This document shows positions 7,160 through 15,523 of a DNA stretch of 35,088 nt, in pieces. The notes under the pieces are model-generated. The model ran no database searches, had not been told where the DNA came from, and saw only the letters and a list, made by a program, of their open reading frames with translations. How positions within the stretch are numbered: position 1 is the stretch's first letter; the number at the start of each line of letters is the position of its first letter. Both the position numbers and the translations under genes were made by a program. The DNA is taken from the NCBI GenBank assembly GCA_009698575.1, contig WLPX01000014.1, forward strand, positions 1 to 35,088, written 5' to 3'. This DNA comes from Actinomycetota bacterium (lineage in GTDB: Bacteria; Actinomycetota; Actinomycetes; S36-B12; UBA5976).

Positions 7160-9949
7160 ATGAGCTCGAGTCAGGGACGTCGATCACTATCAACGGGACG
7201 AGTAGTTTTTATAGTTATTGCCGCCGCCGCACCAATGGCTGCGATGGTTGGAAATGTTCCGATTGGCTTGATGTATGGCAATGGTGCGGCGCTTCCGGTT
7301 GCCTTTGTAATTGCCTTAGGCGTACTACTGTGTTTCTCTATCGGTTACGCGCAGATGAGTAGGCGAGTGGTTAATTCAGGAGCCTTTTATACCTATGTAG
7401 CTCGCGCGCTTGGGAAACCCACAGGAGTTGGCGCAGCTTATGTTGCACTAACTGCTTACACCGCAATGGCGATCGGCTTGGCTGGTGGCTTCGGTTACTT
7501 CATGGAGCAATTAGTAATTGGTGCTGGCGGCCCGGAAATCCCTTGGTTTGTATTTTCTGGCATTGGAGTAGTCATTGTTGGGCTACTGGGTTACCGAAGC
7601 GTTGATCTTTCCTCAAAAGTGTTAGGCGTATTAATGATTGCGGAATTTGCAATCCTTACGCTGTTTGCCTTTTTAGTAATTGGATCAAAGCAACTAGCGA
7701 CCTTTCCAATCGAATCATTTAGTCGAAGTGAAATTACTTCCGGCCCAATTGGCATTGCTCTAATAATTGCGTTTACTAGCTTTATCGGATTTGAATCTGC
7801 TGCGCTTTATGGCGAAGAGACTAAAGATCCAGAACGTAGCATTCCTCGCGCAACTTACATCGCCGTCACTTCAGTTGGACTTTTCTATGTATTAATCAGT
7901 TGGATGATTGTTGGCGCCGCGGGCGTAGAAAACATAAAGGCTAACGCCCAGGCAAGTGGTGGCGAATTCGTACTAGACCTGATAAATCAATATGGCGGGG
8001 AACTGGTTTACAGCGTTGCTGCTGTACTGCTGTGTACCAGCGTGCTGGCAAGTTATTCAGCCCTGCACAACGCAGCAAGTAGGTACTTATTTGCATTAGG
8101 CCGAGAATCGATTATGCCTCAGGTTTTTGCAAAGTATCATCCAAAATTTTTTAGCCCACATATCGCTAGCCTGACCGTCACCGCTTTTTCTACCTTGATA
8201 GTTATTATCTTTGCGATAAGCGGCCTTGACCCATATAAAGCCTTTGCCGCAAGTTTTATCGGCATGGGAACTCTAGGCATCATTGCCCTGCAAGCTGCAG
8301 CATCACTTTCAGTAGTTGCGTTTTTTAGAAACCGCAATGACCGGCAATTATGGCAAAGCACAATCGCGCCATTAATTGGGTTCATTGGCTTGACCAGTGC
8401 ATTCTTTCTTGCCGCAACTAATTATGAAATTTTGACGGGTACAAATAATCCAGCAGTAAATTTTGCGCCGTATTCACTGTTGCTAGTTGGATTTGTCGGA
8501 GTATTAAAGGGCCTGCACTTAAAAGCCAATAATCCGGCCATTTATGCCCGGCTTGCTGCCTCGCAATTACGCGGATTACGTCGAACGCAAGAAACGCATC
8601 CACCAATTGATTACGCGAAGCAATATTGTCTAGTTGGGGCTGGACCAGCTGGCCTGGTTATGGCGAGAGCTTTGACTAATGAAGGTGTGAATTTTCATTG
8701 GTATGAAAGGCACCAAGATGTTGGTGGTATTTGGGATATCGATAACCCAGGTTCACCCATGTATGAAAGCGCGCATTTCATTAGCTCTAAATACACCAGT
8801 GGCTTTGTCGGATATCCAATGCCAGCAGACTACCCGGACTACCCAACTTGGAAACAAATTCGTGATTACATCCGAAGCTTTGCCAACGCTTTTGGCCTAT
8901 CGGAAAAAGTTCAACTTAATACCTCGGTAAAGTCCGCAACGTCGATTCAAAATGATCGCTGGGAAGTCGAACTTTCAACTGGAGAAACCAAGATTTTCGA
9001 CGGCCTTATTGTCGCAACTGGAACTAACTGGTTTCCAAATATTCCAGAAATCCCAGGTGCCCAAGATTTCCAAGGCAAGATTTCGCATTCGGTTGAATTT
9101 CGTGATGGCAGCGATCTAAAGGGAAAGCGGGTCCTTGTTATTGGCGCAGGTAACTCGGGTGTCGACATTGCTTGTGATGCTGCTCGCAATGCGGACGCGG
9201 CATTCCTTTCGGTTCGCCGTGGATATCGCTACGTACCGAAACATATCTTTGGCATTCCAACAGATGCACTTTTGTCTGGAATTGTGGATCCACCAAAGGG
9301 TGTTTCAATTGGTGGCGATGCGAATAAGTTAATTGACACCCTCGTTGGCGATCTAACTCGACTAGGCCTTCCCGCACCAGATCATGACGTTTTAACCAGT
9401 CATCCGATCATGAATACCCAGGTCATTCATCACCTTGCTCACGGCGATCTGATGGCAAAATCTGATGTCGCCAAGTTCACCGCAACTGGAGTTGAGTTCG
9501 TGGATGGCTCACACGAAGATCTCGATCAAGTAATCATGGCGACGGGCTATAACTACTCGGTGCCATTTCTAGATGACTCTGCTACTTCCTGGACAAATGG
9601 AAGACCTGATCTTTACTTACGCCTATTTGCTAGAAGTAAGCCGAGTTTGTATTTCATTGGTTTCGCTGAATTTGCCGATGCTGGTTATAAGCGATTCGAA
9701 GATATGGCTCAACTGGTTTTGATGGATATTCGAATGCGGGAAACCGGTGAGAATCTGCAAGCGTGGAATGAAATGAAGGCCACCGATGAACCTGATCTAT
9801 CAGGTGGGCATGAATACATCGAGAGCAATCGTCACACCAACTACATTGATGTCACAACATATCGGGAATATCTGTCTTACCTGACTGACAAATTTGGTTT
9901 CACCACTGTGGACGATGCAACCTACGCCCCGGTCAAAGCAAAGATTTAA
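7160..9949 (+). CDS. Fusion: APC-superfamily permease + flavin-containing monooxygenase
   Basis: A single uninterrupted frame of 929 residues. Residues ~10-465 form an APC-superfamily amino-acid/amine permease with about 12 hydrophobic helices (e.g. IAAAAPMAAMVGN, the GFESAALYGEETKDPERSIPRA loop, ASYSALHNAASRYLFALGRE). After a short basic linker (~466-486), residues ~487-929 are a complete class B flavin monooxygenase. It has the FAD Rossmann GAGPAG 493-498, GGIWD, the FMO fingerprint FQGKISHSVEF from 637, the NADPH Rossmann GAGNSG 662-667, and ATGY 794-797. The fused enzyme could import an amine or amino acid and N-oxygenate it at the membrane (inferred). ATG 7160 is preferred to GTG 7157 because AAGGAAGGA (7146-7154) is then 5 bases away. 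Its last 4 bases overlap the convergent SDR. Confidence 0.9.
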   Translation: MSSSQGRRSLSTGRVVFIVIAAAAPMAAMVGNVPIGLMYGNGAALPVAFVIALGVLLCFSIGYAQMSRRVVNSGAFYTYVARALGKPTGVGAAYVALTAYTAMAIGLAGGFGYFMEQLVIGAGGPEIPWFVFSGIGVVIVGLLGYRSVDLSSKVLGVLMIAEFAILTLFAFLVIGSKQLATFPIESFSRSEITSGPIGIALIIAFTSFIGFESAALYGEETKDPERSIPRATYIAVTSVGLFYVLISWMIVGAAGVENIKANAQASGGEFVLDLINQYGGELVYSVAAVLLCTSVLASYSALHNAASRYLFALGRESIMPQVFAKYHPKFFSPHIASLTVTAFSTLIVIIFAISGLDPYKAFAASFIGMGTLGIIALQAAASLSVVAFFRNRNDRQLWQSTIAPLIGFIGLTSAFFLAATNYEILTGTNNPAVNFAPYSLLLVGFVGVLKGLHLKANNPAIYARLAASQLRGLRRTQETHPPIDYAKQYCLVGAGPAGLVMARALTNEGVNFHWYERHQDVGGIWDIDNPGSPMYESAHFISSKYTSGFVGYPMPADYPDYPTWKQIRDYIRSFANAFGLSEKVQLNTSVKSATSIQNDRWEVELSTGETKIFDGLIVATGTNWFPNIPEIPGAQDFQGKISHSVEFRDGSDLKGKRVLVIGAGNSGVDIACDAARNADAAFLSVRRGYRYVPKHIFGIPTDALLSGIVDPPKGVSIGGDANKLIDTLVGDLTRLGLPAPDHDVLTSHPIMNTQVIHHLAHGDLMAKSDVAKFTATGVEFVDGSHEDLDQVIMATGYNYSVPFLDDSATSWTNGRPDLYLRLFARSKPSLYFIGFAEFADAGYKRFEDMAQLVLMDIRMRETGENLQAWNEMKATDEPDLSGGHEYIESNRHTNYIDVTTYREYLSYLTDKFGFTTVDDATYAPVKAKI

Positions 9950-10821
9950 TCGTCTGAAACTAAAGCCCAAGTATCGCCATCGCGCCTTGCAATACCTCGA
10001 CTTTCCAATTCCTTTAAGAACTTGATATGTCCTCGTTCACCACGACCGCGGAATAGTGGCATCAGCTTTGGCAATGAGTTTGGTGACAACATTGCAACTC
10101 GAACCAACCACGATTCGCTAGGTTTTGGATAACGCTCAAACTTTGGCTTATCCAGCATTTTTAAGAAACATTTCAATACCGCGTCAGTTGACTGTGGCGG
10201 ATCCATGAATTGAAGCGAGTTGCCACCTTCGATAGCTTCGCGATGCAACATTGGAGTATCAGTTGCAGATGGCAGTACGGCACCTACTTTGATACCCTTT
10301 GCTGCCATGTCCATACCAATTGAAAGTACGGCGCCACGCAATCCAAACTTTGAAGCGGTATACATCGGAGTTTCACCCAGTGGGAAAATTCCGCCTAGCG
10401 AAACAGTAACGATTACTCGAGGGTCTTTGGATTTTTTAAGAAGTGGAATTGCTTTTCGCAGCAGGACAAGTGGGCTGACAAGATTTATGTCGAGCTCAGT
10501 CTCAATGCTTTCCACTGTTCTAACGTCAAAGCGATCGGTGGTCGTTATTGCCGCATTTGGAATCAAAACATCAATGTGGCCATACTTATCTGAAATCTGA
10601 TTCAAGATTGAATCAATTGAACTTCGATTAGTTAAGTCGGCTGCGATGGCTAAGTGGTTTGATCCTGGAAGCGAAGCAACCAACAGATCAGCTTTTTGAG
10701 AATTTAAATCAACTACGACTACTTGGGCACCTTTACTTGCAAAATCTTGGGCCAATTTTGAGCCGATGCCGCCAGCTCCGCCAGTGATAACAAAAACCTG
10801 ATTACTAAAGTTGTAAGCCAT
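9946..10821 (-). CDS. Short-chain dehydrogenase/reductase (SDR)
   Basis: This 291-residue classical SDR has the NAD(P)-binding TGGAGGIG at 13-20, D38 after the second strand (VVVVDL, suggesting NAD preference), PNAA at 88-91, and catalytic S141, Y154 and K158 (YTASK). It oxidises or reduces an alcohol/carbonyl of unknown identity. A basic C-terminal extension (~230-291) is longer than in minimal SDRs. It starts 10 bases after the end of tRNA-Leu on the same strand, so the two may be one transcript. It converges on the permease-FMO gene with a 4-base stop overlap. Confidence 0.88.
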   Translation of the reverse strand: MAYNFSNQVFVITGGAGGIGSKLAQDFASKGAQVVVVDLNSQKADLLVASLPGSNHLAIAADLTNRSSIDSILNQISDKYGHIDVLIPNAAITTTDRFDVRTVESIETELDINLVSPLVLLRKAIPLLKKSKDPRVIVTVSLGGIFPLGETPMYTASKFGLRGAVLSIGMDMAAKGIKVGAVLPSATDTPMLHREAIEGGNSLQFMDPPQSTDAVLKCFLKMLDKPKFERYPKPSESWLVRVAMLSPNSLPKLMPLFRGRGERGHIKFLKELESRGIARRDGDTWALVSDD

Positions 10822-10831
10822 CTACTTATTA

Positions 10832-10916
10832 TGGTGCGGGAGGGGGGACTTGAACCCCCACACCCGAAGGCGCCAGATCCTAAATCTGGTGCGTCTGCCA
10901 ATTCCGCCACTCCCGC
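10832..10916 (-). tRNA. tRNA-Leu (anticodon TAG)
   Basis: A class II tRNA with acceptor GCGGGAG/CTCCCGC, anticodon arm CCAGA-TTTAGGA-TCTGG (anticodon TAG), an extended variable arm and T-arm loop TTCAAGT. The 3' CCA is encoded (complement of 10832-10834). It reads CUA leucine codons. The SDR start codon is 10 bases beyond its 3' end. Confidence 0.95.
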
Positions 10917-11022
10917 ACGTGGGCTCTATTCTGTCAGGAATTGGCCCGAAATTCATAATCGGGTCCAGAAGCCAAACTGGTAAACACTAGTGCGCGCCAC
11001 CCGGCTTCAATGGCGAGATGTC

Positions 11023-12234
11023 TTATTTTGAGTCGTCCTCGTTATCGATTACAAAGGCATTTCCAATCGGGCCTAATTCGATGCCCGCGGCCACGTGGTC
11101 AACTTTCTCGCCACGTTCTAGTTGAGCTGCATGTGCTTTTTCGTGCCAGCGATCCTCGATGCGACCGTACTTCCAAATAAGAAGCGCAGCGATCCAGACG
11201 ACTGCGAAGACAGCAACGATTATGTATCCAGCAGCATTTAAGTTAAATGAATTTGCATAGTCCCAAAATGGCCCAGTTAGCGATAATTGCTCGGCGATAA
11301 CTTGGCAGATTTCTAGTCCACCAACAAAGAAAGCTACGGCAACAGATAATCCAGTAATAACAATGTTGTAGTAGACCTTGCGCACTGGCTTTGAGAATGC
11401 CCAGCCGTAAGCAAAGTTCATGAACGATCCATCAATTGTGTCCAACAGGCTCATGCCACCAGCGAAGAAACAAGGCAAACTAATAATTGCCCACCAAGGC
11501 AATCCTGCAATGACTGAAGTTCCAGCCAGAACTAATAAACCGATTTCGGTTGCAGTATCAAATCCAAGGCCGAATAAAATTCCCAGCGGGTACATTTTCC
11601 AGGACTTATCTATGCGCCGGGCAATTGGACCAAAAAATCTCATCAATAGACCGCGGGAATCTAGGTGCTTTTCTAATTCGGCTTCGTCATACATGCCTTT
11701 GCGCATGTCAATAAATATTTTTACAACCGACGAAAGCACGATGAAATTCAAAATCGCAATCAACATCAGGAAAATTCCTGAAATAGTAGTGCCGATCAAG
11801 CTGGTGTAGTGGTGCAACTGAGAATTATCGTCTTTTAGCTGTGACCCAAGTGATTGGATTCCGAAGTTAAGCAATAAAGCAAGTGCAGCTACAACCGAGG
11901 AGTGCCCAAGCGAGAAGAAGAAGCCAACAGCAAGTGGGCGCTGGCCTTCACTCATTAACTTTCGAGTCGTGTTATCGATCGCAGAAATGTGATCGGCATC
12001 AAAAGCGTGCCGCATGCCCAGAACATAAGCTAAAAGCGCCGTGCCCCAGCCAAAGAGTGATCCATCAGAAAGTACATAGTTGCCCTTGGTTGCAAAATAC
12101 ATTAGAGAAATACCAGCAACGTGAAGCAGCAGGATGAAACCAAACATCGCATACATCCGGCGCCACTCCGCCTTGGTTAAGCGGTCACGAAGCTTAACTT
12201 TGGTCTTTGGGCTGATATCGGCTGCGATTGCCAT
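11023..12234 (-). CDS. NicO/HoxN-family nickel (or cobalt) transporter
   Basis: The 403-residue membrane protein has the family signature H76-x4-D81-H82 in helix II (RHAFDADHI), followed by FFFSLGHSSVV and LGFDTATEIGLL, the other NiCoT signatures. It has about eight hydrophobic helices. These permeases take up Ni2+ or Co2+ with high affinity. The start is placed at 12234 because AAGGAGATCT precedes that ATG; the longer frame (to 12276) would translate through a palindrome that looks like a Nur operator. That operator favours nickel as substrate. No nickel enzyme is seen in the window. Confidence 0.9.
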   Translation of the reverse strand: MAIAADISPKTKVKLRDRLTKAEWRRMYAMFGFILLLHVAGISLMYFATKGNYVLSDGSLFGWGTALLAYVLGMRHAFDADHISAIDNTTRKLMSEGQRPLAVGFFFSLGHSSVVAALALLLNFGIQSLGSQLKDDNSQLHHYTSLIGTTISGIFLMLIAILNFIVLSSVVKIFIDMRKGMYDEAELEKHLDSRGLLMRFFGPIARRIDKSWKMYPLGILFGLGFDTATEIGLLVLAGTSVIAGLPWWAIISLPCFFAGGMSLLDTIDGSFMNFAYGWAFSKPVRKVYYNIVITGLSVAVAFFVGGLEICQVIAEQLSLTGPFWDYANSFNLNAAGYIIVAVFAVVWIAALLIWKYGRIEDRWHEKAHAAQLERGEKVDHVAAGIELGPIGNAFVIDNEDDSK

Positions 12235-12245
12235 AGATCTCCTTA

Positions 12246-12262
12246 TTGCGAACTCTTTGCAA
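12246..12262. promoter_or_regulatory. Nur-box-like palindrome upstream of the nickel transporter
   Basis: TTGCGA-N5-TTGCAA matches 11 of 12 positions of TTGCAA-N5-TTGCAA, the box described for the nickel-responsive Fur-family regulator Nur in Streptomyces. It sits 12-28 bases before the ATG and directly after a TATTCT hexamer (minus strand, 12265-12270), where a repressor would cover the transcription start. The wider sequence CTTATTGC...GCAATAAG is a perfect 8-bp stem that also overlaps the ribosome binding site. Confidence 0.6.
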
Positions 12263-12339
12263 TAAGAATAACCCATGACTTAGGTGCTCGCATGTGCAGG
12301 GCGAAGCGCAGTCAATTCTGAGAATTAGCGCCTAACTCG

Positions 12340-12345
12340 TAGGCT
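12340..12345 (+). promoter_or_regulatory. Putative -10 element for the DUF3618-like gene
   Basis: TAGGCT lies 7 bases before the ATG at 12353, the leaderless spacing. The intervening GGAGGAC also looks like a Shine-Dalgarno, so a longer leader from an upstream promoter cannot be excluded. Confidence 0.35.
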
Positions 12346-12352
12346 GGAGGAC

Positions 12353-12616
12353 ATGTCAGGAACACATCGAGTGGGTAAAAAGCGGACCGCGGATGCAATC
12401 GCATCCGAAATCAATGCCACGTGCGAAAACCTGACGAAAACCGTTTCTGACTTAGAGAACTATGTGAAGCCAGGTAACGTAGCTGCCCGCGGTCTGGATG
12501 CCACAAGCGCATTTTTCATAGCTGAAGATGGATCGGTGCGAGTTGAGCGAGTTGTCGCAGCAGCAGCTGCCGGAATTGGCCTAATTGGACTGCTTTCGCG
12601 GTCAAAGAAAGATTAG
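12353..12616 (+). CDS. DUF3618-like small membrane-anchored protein
   Basis: The 87-residue protein has an N-terminal amphipathic helix (AIASEINATCENLTKTVSDLENYVKP) of the kind seen in DUF3618 proteins, a short linker, and one C-terminal hydrophobic helix (VVAAAAAGIGLIGLL) with a basic end. The function is unknown. Similar small proteins are often cell-envelope associated. Its stop overlaps by 4 bases with the convergent thymidine kinase gene. Confidence 0.55.
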   Translation: MSGTHRVGKKRTADAIASEINATCENLTKTVSDLENYVKPGNVAARGLDATSAFFIAEDGSVRVERVVAAAAAGIGLIGLLSRSKKD

Positions 12617-13224
12617 TCCGCCGAATGATTTAGTGGCATAGCCGCCATGTGATGTCGTCGACAAAGCACTTCATAACTAACAACACCGGATTCGCTGGCA
12701 GTATCGCCGACCGCTACCTGTTCACCTTCGGTGACCATTACGCCATCCAAAGTTCGTGCATTGTGAGTGCCGCGACGACCACACCAGCACAAGGCCTCTA
12801 CTTGCAGAATCTGGATCCGATCAGCTAATTCAAATAGCCGAGCTGAACCAGGGAATAATTCAGTTCTAAAATCACTCGCAATTCCAAAGGCAAAAACATC
12901 AATGTCAAGGTCGTCCACAACGTGCGCTAGTTGATCAATTTGGTTGCGGGTATAGAACTGTGCTTCATCACAAATGAAAAAGTCCAACGGATCTGATTTT
13001 GAGTTTTGAGAAATTGCCAGCTCAAAGAAATCTGTGTCATCAGTTACTTCAGTTGCGGAAACTTCTAGGCCTAACCGACTAGAAAGCACGCCTGCTCCGG
13101 CGCGATCATTCCGAGTAAAAACTATGCCGCGCCGACCACGACTGGCATGAGTGTAATTAACTTGGGCAGCAAGGGTTGATTTACCACAATCCATAGTGCC
13201 TGTGAAAAAGACCAATTCAGCCAT
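12613..13224 (-). CDS. tdk: Thymidine kinase (type II)
   Basis: This 203-residue enzyme phosphorylates thymidine to dTMP (pyrimidine salvage). Features: P-loop GTMDCGKST at 8-16, DEAQF with the catalytic glutamate, the lasso segment DGVMVTEGEQVAVGD, and the structural zinc cysteines CWC and a later C-R-R-H. AGGAGG is 7 bases before the ATG. It lies 23 bases after the SulP gene on the same strand and is probably co-transcribed. It links to pyrimidine metabolism, although it is 15 kb from the RutA cluster. Confidence 0.92.
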   Translation of the reverse strand: MAELVFFTGTMDCGKSTLAAQVNYTHASRGRRGIVFTRNDRAGAGVLSSRLGLEVSATEVTDDTDFFELAISQNSKSDPLDFFICDEAQFYTRNQIDQLAHVVDDLDIDVFAFGIASDFRTELFPGSARLFELADRIQILQVEALCWCGRRGTHNARTLDGVMVTEGEQVAVGDTASESGVVSYEVLCRRHHMAAMPLNHSAD

Positions 13225-13247
13225 GTCGTTTCCTCCTGCGAGAAAGT

Positions 13248-14561
13248 CTATTCCAGATCATCCTGGTGAATTGCATGGTAAACGGCAGCCTCAATTACTT
13301 CAACTTCCGCTTCACCAGCTTCGCGATTCCTACGACTTTGTAAGGCACTAAGCACAAAGGCAACCAGAACCCCAATTGTTACGGCTTCAACGAGATCCAG
13401 AAACAAGGTGGCAAAAGCGGTGGCCGGAACAATTACTAAATGGTGCGGAGTTTCGGAAATCAAAGTCTGTAGTTTTCTGGCATCCACCATGCGAATTGCT
13501 GTGGCGACCAAAACTCCGGCCAGTACCGCCAATGGAATTTGGGAAACCAAATTACTGGCAATCGCAACACAAAGAAAAAGAATCAGCGAATGACTTAATG
13601 CCGCCAGTCGACTTTGCGCTCCACTTCTCACATTGACAGCGGTCCGTGCGATAGCAGCAGTAGCAGGGACACCTCCAAAAAGCGGCGCAATAAGGTTGGC
13701 AGCACTTTGACCTAGCAGCTCCTGATGGGGATTATGTGGAGTTAAATCTGCCATTGAATCTGCTACAGATGCGCAAAGCAACCCTTCGATGGCTGCTAAT
13801 CCCGCAACAGATAACGCAGGAATTAGTAGTGGAACCAAATCCAGATCTGCAAAATTTGGTAGCCCATTCCAATTCAAACTTGATGGAATACTTCCAACCG
13901 TTGCAACATCTAGTTTGAAGTAGGCAACTACAGCCGTGGCAGCAGCGACCGAGATGATGCCGGCAGGCAGGGCCGGTCTAAGTTTGGCGATAATCAATAT
14001 GAATACTGCACTTCCCAACGCAATCGTGATGTTCGCATAAGTCGGTGCCGCCAACCAGTGCCTCACTGCGTGCAGCGCGGATAACACAACCGACGAAGAG
14101 TCACCTTTAATACCAAGTGCCATTGGGATCTGTTGTAATCCAATTAGGAAGGCAATGCCCAGAGTAAATCCTTCGATCACGCTTGCCGGTATGTAGCGCA
14201 TTGCATGCGCCGCTCCGCTAAAAGTTAGAACGAGCAAAATGATTCCGGCCATGAACCCAACAGCAAAGACTGCTTCCGGGCCAAATTTTGCAGCAATCGG
14301 AATTAGCACCACAGTCATTGCGCCAGTTGGTCCACTGACTTGAACTCGACTGCCACCTAACAGGGCTGCAGTAATTCCGGCAACAATGGCAGTGGAAATC
14401 CCAGCCGCAGCGCCAACTCCGGAACTGACTCCAAATGCCAGCGCCAGCGGAAGTGCCACAACGGCAACACTCAGACCAGCTATGAGGTCTGCACGTGGGG
14501 TGCGCACCATTTCGCGGAAGTCCTCGATAGATGGAAGCGCTCGTCGAATTGCGTTAGCCAA
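13248..14561 (-). CDS. SulP-family anion transporter lacking a STAS domain
   Basis: The 437-residue membrane protein matches the SulP/SLC26 core: ADLIAGLSVAVVALPLALAFG, GSRVQVSGPTGAMTVVL and ESLLCASVADS-like EGLLCASVADSM. It should move sulfate, bicarbonate or another anion. After the last helix only about 30 residues remain, so the usual cytoplasmic STAS domain is absent. The start is TTG at 14561 with GAGGAG 5 bases upstream. Its presumed operon partner is tdk. Confidence 0.87.
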   Translation of the reverse strand: MANAIRRALPSIEDFREMVRTPRADLIAGLSVAVVALPLALAFGVSSGVGAAAGISTAIVAGITAALLGGSRVQVSGPTGAMTVVLIPIAAKFGPEAVFAVGFMAGIILLVLTFSGAAHAMRYIPASVIEGFTLGIAFLIGLQQIPMALGIKGDSSSVVLSALHAVRHWLAAPTYANITIALGSAVFILIIAKLRPALPAGIISVAAATAVVAYFKLDVATVGSIPSSLNWNGLPNFADLDLVPLLIPALSVAGLAAIEGLLCASVADSMADLTPHNPHQELLGQSAANLIAPLFGGVPATAAIARTAVNVRSGAQSRLAALSHSLILFLCVAIASNLVSQIPLAVLAGVLVATAIRMVDARKLQTLISETPHHLVIVPATAFATLFLDLVEAVTIGVLVAFVLSALQSRRNREAGEAEVEVIEAAVYHAIHQDDLE

Positions 14562-14659
14562 CTCGACTCCTCAAGTAGTTGATATTCGAATTGTTGCAGT
14601 CACGACCTGGTTATGGCGGCGTTTGTTGGAAGTTAGGCTTAAAGCGAGAGGTGGGCAGG

Positions 14660-15523
14660 ATGGTTAACTCATTCGTTAAACGAATTCTTCTTCCAGTTGT
14701 GGTCGTAATCACAGTTGCTGGCTGTGCTACGCAACCAAACATAGATACTTCCGCATCACCAACTTCTGCTACGAGTACTGAGAGTTCATCACCAGATGTT
14801 CTGGAAGATTATGTGTTCTATTTCGTTGGCGAGACTTTGAGTGGATTTCGCCTGTTTCAAGAAGTGCACCAAGTTAGTGCGAGTGAAAACGAGTTAGGCG
14901 ACGACAAAGGGTTAAATGCGCTGGTGATGTTAGTTGATGGGCAGTTGCCACCATTTGATGGCGACCACAAAACTCTTTGGAACAACGGAACCAAAATAAA
15001 TGGGGTAACCAGACTTGGAGATACGGCAACGGTGGATCTCCAACTTGGCCGTATTTCTTTTGGTTCAGAAACCGAACAACGAGCAATTGATCAAATCGTT
15101 TGGACGTTGACCGCCAACGACCCAACGATCACTTCAGTCAACATAATCGTTGATGGCAAACCTATTGAAAGTATTGCTGGACATGTAGATGCAACCAAAG
15201 CTTTTACTCGAGGGTTGGACTACGAAGTTCTGGCAAGTGTCTGGATTGACTTATTGGATAAAAGTGACTTGGTTAGCCCAGTAACAATTTCTGGATCTGC
15301 CTGCACCTTTGAAGCAAATGTGGCTTGGGAACTTTCCCAAGGCGATGCGATCGTGCAATCTGGGGCGACAACAGCAAAGACTGCTTGCCCAGATAGATCT
15401 GAATGGACCATCGATCTAGGAACACTAGCGGTAGGAGATTACACCTTGCGGGTATTTGATACTTCAGCCCAAGATGGCACGGTAATTTCTGAAGACACTA
15501 AGGACTTTGTAGTTCTTAATTAG
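14660..15523 (+). CDS. Secreted lipoprotein with GerMN and Gmad2-like domains
   Basis: The 287-residue protein starts with a lipoprotein signal peptide (basic N-terminus, VVVVITVAGC with lipidated C22), then a Ser/Thr-rich spacer. Residues ~45-165 resemble GerMN (LGDTATVDLQL, QRAIDQIVWTLTA) and residues ~190-287 resemble Gmad2, an Ig-like domain (VSPVTISGSACTFEANV...GDYTLRVFD). Despite the family names taken from sporulation, such lipoproteins are common in non-sporulating actinobacteria with unknown envelope roles. ATG 14660 is chosen because it begins the signal peptide; the frame is open further upstream. Its stop overlaps the ALDH stop by 4 bases. Confidence 0.82.
   Translation: MVNSFVKRILLPVVVVITVAGCATQPNIDTSASPTSATSTESSSPDVLEDYVFYFVGETLSGFRLFQEVHQVSASENELGDDKGLNALVMLVDGQLPPFDGDHKTLWNNGTKINGVTRLGDTATVDLQLGRISFGSETEQRAIDQIVWTLTANDPTITSVNIIVDGKPIESIAGHVDATKAFTRGLDYEVLASVWIDLLDKSDLVSPVTISGSACTFEANVAWELSQGDAIVQSGATTAKTACPDRSEWTIDLGTLAVGDYTLRVFDTSAQDGTVISEDTKDFVVLN

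Noticed and set aside
8560..8625. Possible separate start for the FMO, making two genes instead of a fusion
   Set aside because: The frame is continuous through the junction with no stop, no Shine-Dalgarno and no in-frame ATG or GTG just before the FMO; the join is therefore reported as a true fusion.
10719..10910. Open frame with MAELADAPDLGSGAF at its start
   Set aside because: It is a translation of the tRNA-Leu gene and part of the SDR on the same strand in another frame; a well-known tRNA artefact.
12235..12276. Upstream extension of the nickel transporter (MGYSYCKEFAIRRS)
   Set aside because: It would be encoded by the palindromic operator region; the ATG at 12234 has AAGGAG at good spacing.
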